A stretch of 7,741 nucleotides of DNA from Gammaproteobacteria bacterium. GTDB lineage: Bacteria > Pseudomonadota > Gammaproteobacteria > JAABTG01. A model generated the notes under the pieces. It searched no databases and was not told where the DNA came from. It was given only the letters and a program-made list of their open reading frames with translations. Made by a program: the position numbers and the translations under genes. How positions within the stretch are numbered: position 1 is the first letter of the stretch; every line of letters starts with the position of its first letter. The stretch is taken from contig JASJBY010000266.1 of the NCBI GenBank assembly GCA_030066245.1, forward strand, positions 1 through 7,741. The letters are read 5' to 3'. Below, in pieces: positions 6,330-7,741 of this stretch.

Positions 6330-7094
6330 TCAGCAGCCTTCCTCAACAATCAATCCGGCTTCCTCCTCTTCTTCTGCCTCAGCCGGCTCGGCGTCCGGCG
6401 CCGGACTGCTAAGGGGGACCGTCTGTGGGGCGGCCGACTCCTGCCCAAAGGCGCCCAGACGGTGAGGCGGCGAGCCGCCCGTGACGGAAGCGTCCGGCGT
6501 GGGCCCTGCGGACACCGGCAGGGCCGCGGCCTTTCCAAGGGGCATGCCGCCCATGGCATCGTAGTCCTCGGAAAAATACCAGCCGGTAGCCTTACGCTTT
6601 ACGGTTTGCAGCGTCTCTTCATCGGCGTTCCCCGCTGTCTCCGGGTTCTGGGTGAACTCCTGCCAGTGGTTGTAGCCGCCCATCAGCGAGTAGGCTTTTA
6701 TCCCTGAGCAACGAAGCACCACGACGGCCTGAGCGGCATTCGCCGTGCCGTTCGAGTACAGGACGACGGAGCGATCCGAGGGTAGCTGTTCTATGGTTCC
6801 ATTCTGCAGCAAATCAGGTATGGCGATATGTCGCGCCGTCTGTATGTGGCCGGCCTGGAACTCCTCAGTGGGCCGCACATCGATGAGCGTGAAGTCTTTG
6901 CGCCCCTCGACGATCCACTGGGCCAGATCCTCGGCCTTGACATGATCCTCTCCCCGCGCGATTAGCCGCGACAAGGCGACCATGTCGCCGCTCTTAAGGG
7001 CGGGGATGGGCGTGTGAAACTCGATGAACAGGATCTGGGCGACCACCAGGAGCACGCCCAGGACGATGATAGTGAAGAGGATGTTCTTGCGCAT
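6330..7094 (-). CDS. Membrane-anchored rhodanese-fold protein lacking the catalytic cysteine, with acidic tail ending in Cys
   Basis: This 254-residue protein begins with an uncleaved-looking membrane anchor (about 5-25), which places the rest most likely in the periplasm. A rhodanese domain occupies about 54-147, with TLIDVRPTEEFQAGHI (69-84) and the closing LMGGYNHW (137-144). At the place of the catalytic cysteine the sequence is VLYSNGTANAAQA: residue 114 is Ser, encoded by TCG at 6753-6755, so normal persulfide chemistry at this site is not expected. Only two cysteines exist, Cys129 inside the domain and Cys254, the very last residue. After the domain come about 60 residues of Pro/Ala/Gly-rich linker and a Glu-rich tail (five consecutive Glu, 241-245) ending EEGC. 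No clear Shine-Dalgarno precedes the ATG, but the anchor begins at this codon. It follows the NrfD-type gene by 63 bases. It may be a binding or docking protein for the NrfD complex, or the terminal cysteine may carry the sulfur; both are inference. Confidence 0.85.
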   Translation of the reverse strand: MRKNILFTIIVLGVLLVVAQILFIEFHTPIPALKSGDMVALSRLIARGEDHVKAEDLAQWIVEGRKDFTLIDVRPTEEFQAGHIQTARHIAIPDLLQNGTIEQLPSDRSVVLYSNGTANAAQAVVVLRCSGIKAYSLMGGYNHWQEFTQNPETAGNADEETLQTVKRKATGWYFSEDYDAMGGMPLGKAAALPVSAGPTPDASVTGGSPPHRLGAFGQESAAPQTVPLSSPAPDAEPAEAEEEEEAGLIVEEGC

Positions 7095-7157
7095 GGTCGT
7101 TGGTCGTTTTCAGACAGGAATGAGCTTGACGCCGGCTTGCGTCGTCTTCACCTGCGG

Positions 7158-7741
7158 TCACTGCACCAGTTGCAGCAGCTCAGGGCTGAACTGCTGGCTG
7201 TAGTTCACCCACGAGGAGGCCTGGCCGAGCGCCACCGTGACGTGTCGCAGCATGAAGCCGCCGTAAAGCACGAGCACGGGGCTGATGAACATCCAGGCTT
7301 TGCGGGTTCCGGTGAGCTCCCAGTATTCCAGGATCACAGGCAGCAGCAATCCCGGCAGCACGAAGAAAACCCAGAACATGACGGTGTAATCACCGCCCAT
7401 GATAAGCTCGACCGCACTCAGCTGAGGGCCCACGCCGGTGCTCAGATTGGTGAGGAGCATGGCGAGGAGGGCAAGCTCCACGGCGATGAGCCCGATGTCC
7501 ACTTTGGTGAAGTAATGCCGTTCGTCTGCGGACGGGGAGAACAGAATGGTCAGAGCGGCTGCTGCCGAAAGCCCGGAGACAAGAAACAGGGGTGCCAGGA
7601 ACCCCGTATTCCAGAAAGGCCGGGCGCTGAAGGCGCTGAGCAGGATGCCGGTGTAGAAGGCGAGAAACACCCCGAGTATGACGCCCCACTTGGCGACGCC
7701 GAGGCGGTTCCGAATGGCGTAGTCCGTCAGCCAACGGCCCA
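7158..7741 (-). CDS. nrfD: NrfD/PsrC-family membrane anchor subunit (PsrC/SoeC-like), 5' truncated by window
   Basis: The C-terminal 193 residues of a polysulfide-reductase-type membrane subunit are visible; the frame is open to the right edge (reading GRWLTDYAIRNRLGVAKWG into the first helix), so the start is outside, and an internal GTG at 7670 is not the start. Hydrophobic helices lie at about 17-36, 47-66, 80-98, 118-136 and 143-160 of the visible part. The signature is FLAFYTGILLSAFSARPFWN followed by APLFLVSGLSAAAA, characteristic of the eight-helix PsrC branch, whose members are about 300-340 residues long. Such subunits bind quinone and exchange electrons with a PsrB-like ferredoxin and a molybdopterin catalytic subunit, normally encoded just upstream; here that would lie beyond the right edge. 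Two rhodanese-fold genes follow on the same strand, which favours a sulfur substrate for the complex. The symbol denotes the family only. Confidence 0.92.
   Translation of the reverse strand, partial: GRWLTDYAIRNRLGVAKWGVILGVFLAFYTGILLSAFSARPFWNTGFLAPLFLVSGLSAAAALTILFSPSADERHYFTKVDIGLIAVELALLAMLLTNLSTGVGPQLSAVELIMGGDYTVMFWVFFVLPGLLLPVILEYWELTGTRKAWMFISPVLVLYGGFMLRHVTVALGQASSWVNYSQQFSPELLQLVQ

Overview
The window (7,741 bases, GC-rich, tightly packed) looks like a chromosomal segment from a Gram-negative proteobacterium. There are Sec signal peptides, an outer-membrane beta-barrel protein, a periplasmic multiheme cytochrome c and two NrfD/PsrC-type quinone-interacting membrane subunits. A gammaproteobacterium with sulfur metabolism is my best guess; this is inference from gene content and from the style of an intergenic palindromic repeat, not from a marker gene. 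No rRNA, tRNA, CRISPR array or transposase is visible.

Layout. On the plus strand, 1-1759 holds the 3' part of a periplasmic-type 4Fe-4S ferredoxin subunit (DsrO/NrfC/PsrB-like) and, 10 bases later, a complete ten-helix NrfD-family membrane subunit (DsrP-like). They form the tail of an operon whose catalytic or other subunits lie upstream, outside the window. From 1760 to 2144 lies a 385-base convergent intergenic region that contains a complex nested palindrome of the dispersed REP type. Everything from 2145 to the right end is on the minus strand. In transcription order it reads: a partial eight-helix-type NrfD/PsrC subunit (runs off the window), a membrane-anchored rhodanese-fold protein that lacks the catalytic cysteine, a periplasmic rhodanese that keeps it, a MipA/OmpV outer-membrane protein, a secreted 443-residue protein of unknown function, and a pentaheme cytochrome c.

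How the parts may work together. The two NrfD-type subunits indicate two quinone-linked respiratory complexes, encoded convergently. The minus-strand set combines a quinone-interacting subunit, two rhodanese-fold proteins placed in or facing the periplasm, a multiheme cytochrome and an outer-membrane barrel. That suggests an envelope module for handling sulfane sulfur (polysulfide, thiosulfate or similar) coupled to electron transfer. The individual family calls are solid for the ferredoxin, both NrfD proteins, both rhodaneses, MipA and the cytochrome. The joint pathway is a hypothesis, and the gaps between the minus-strand genes (63, 90, 155, 218 and 83 bases) leave open whether they are one transcript.
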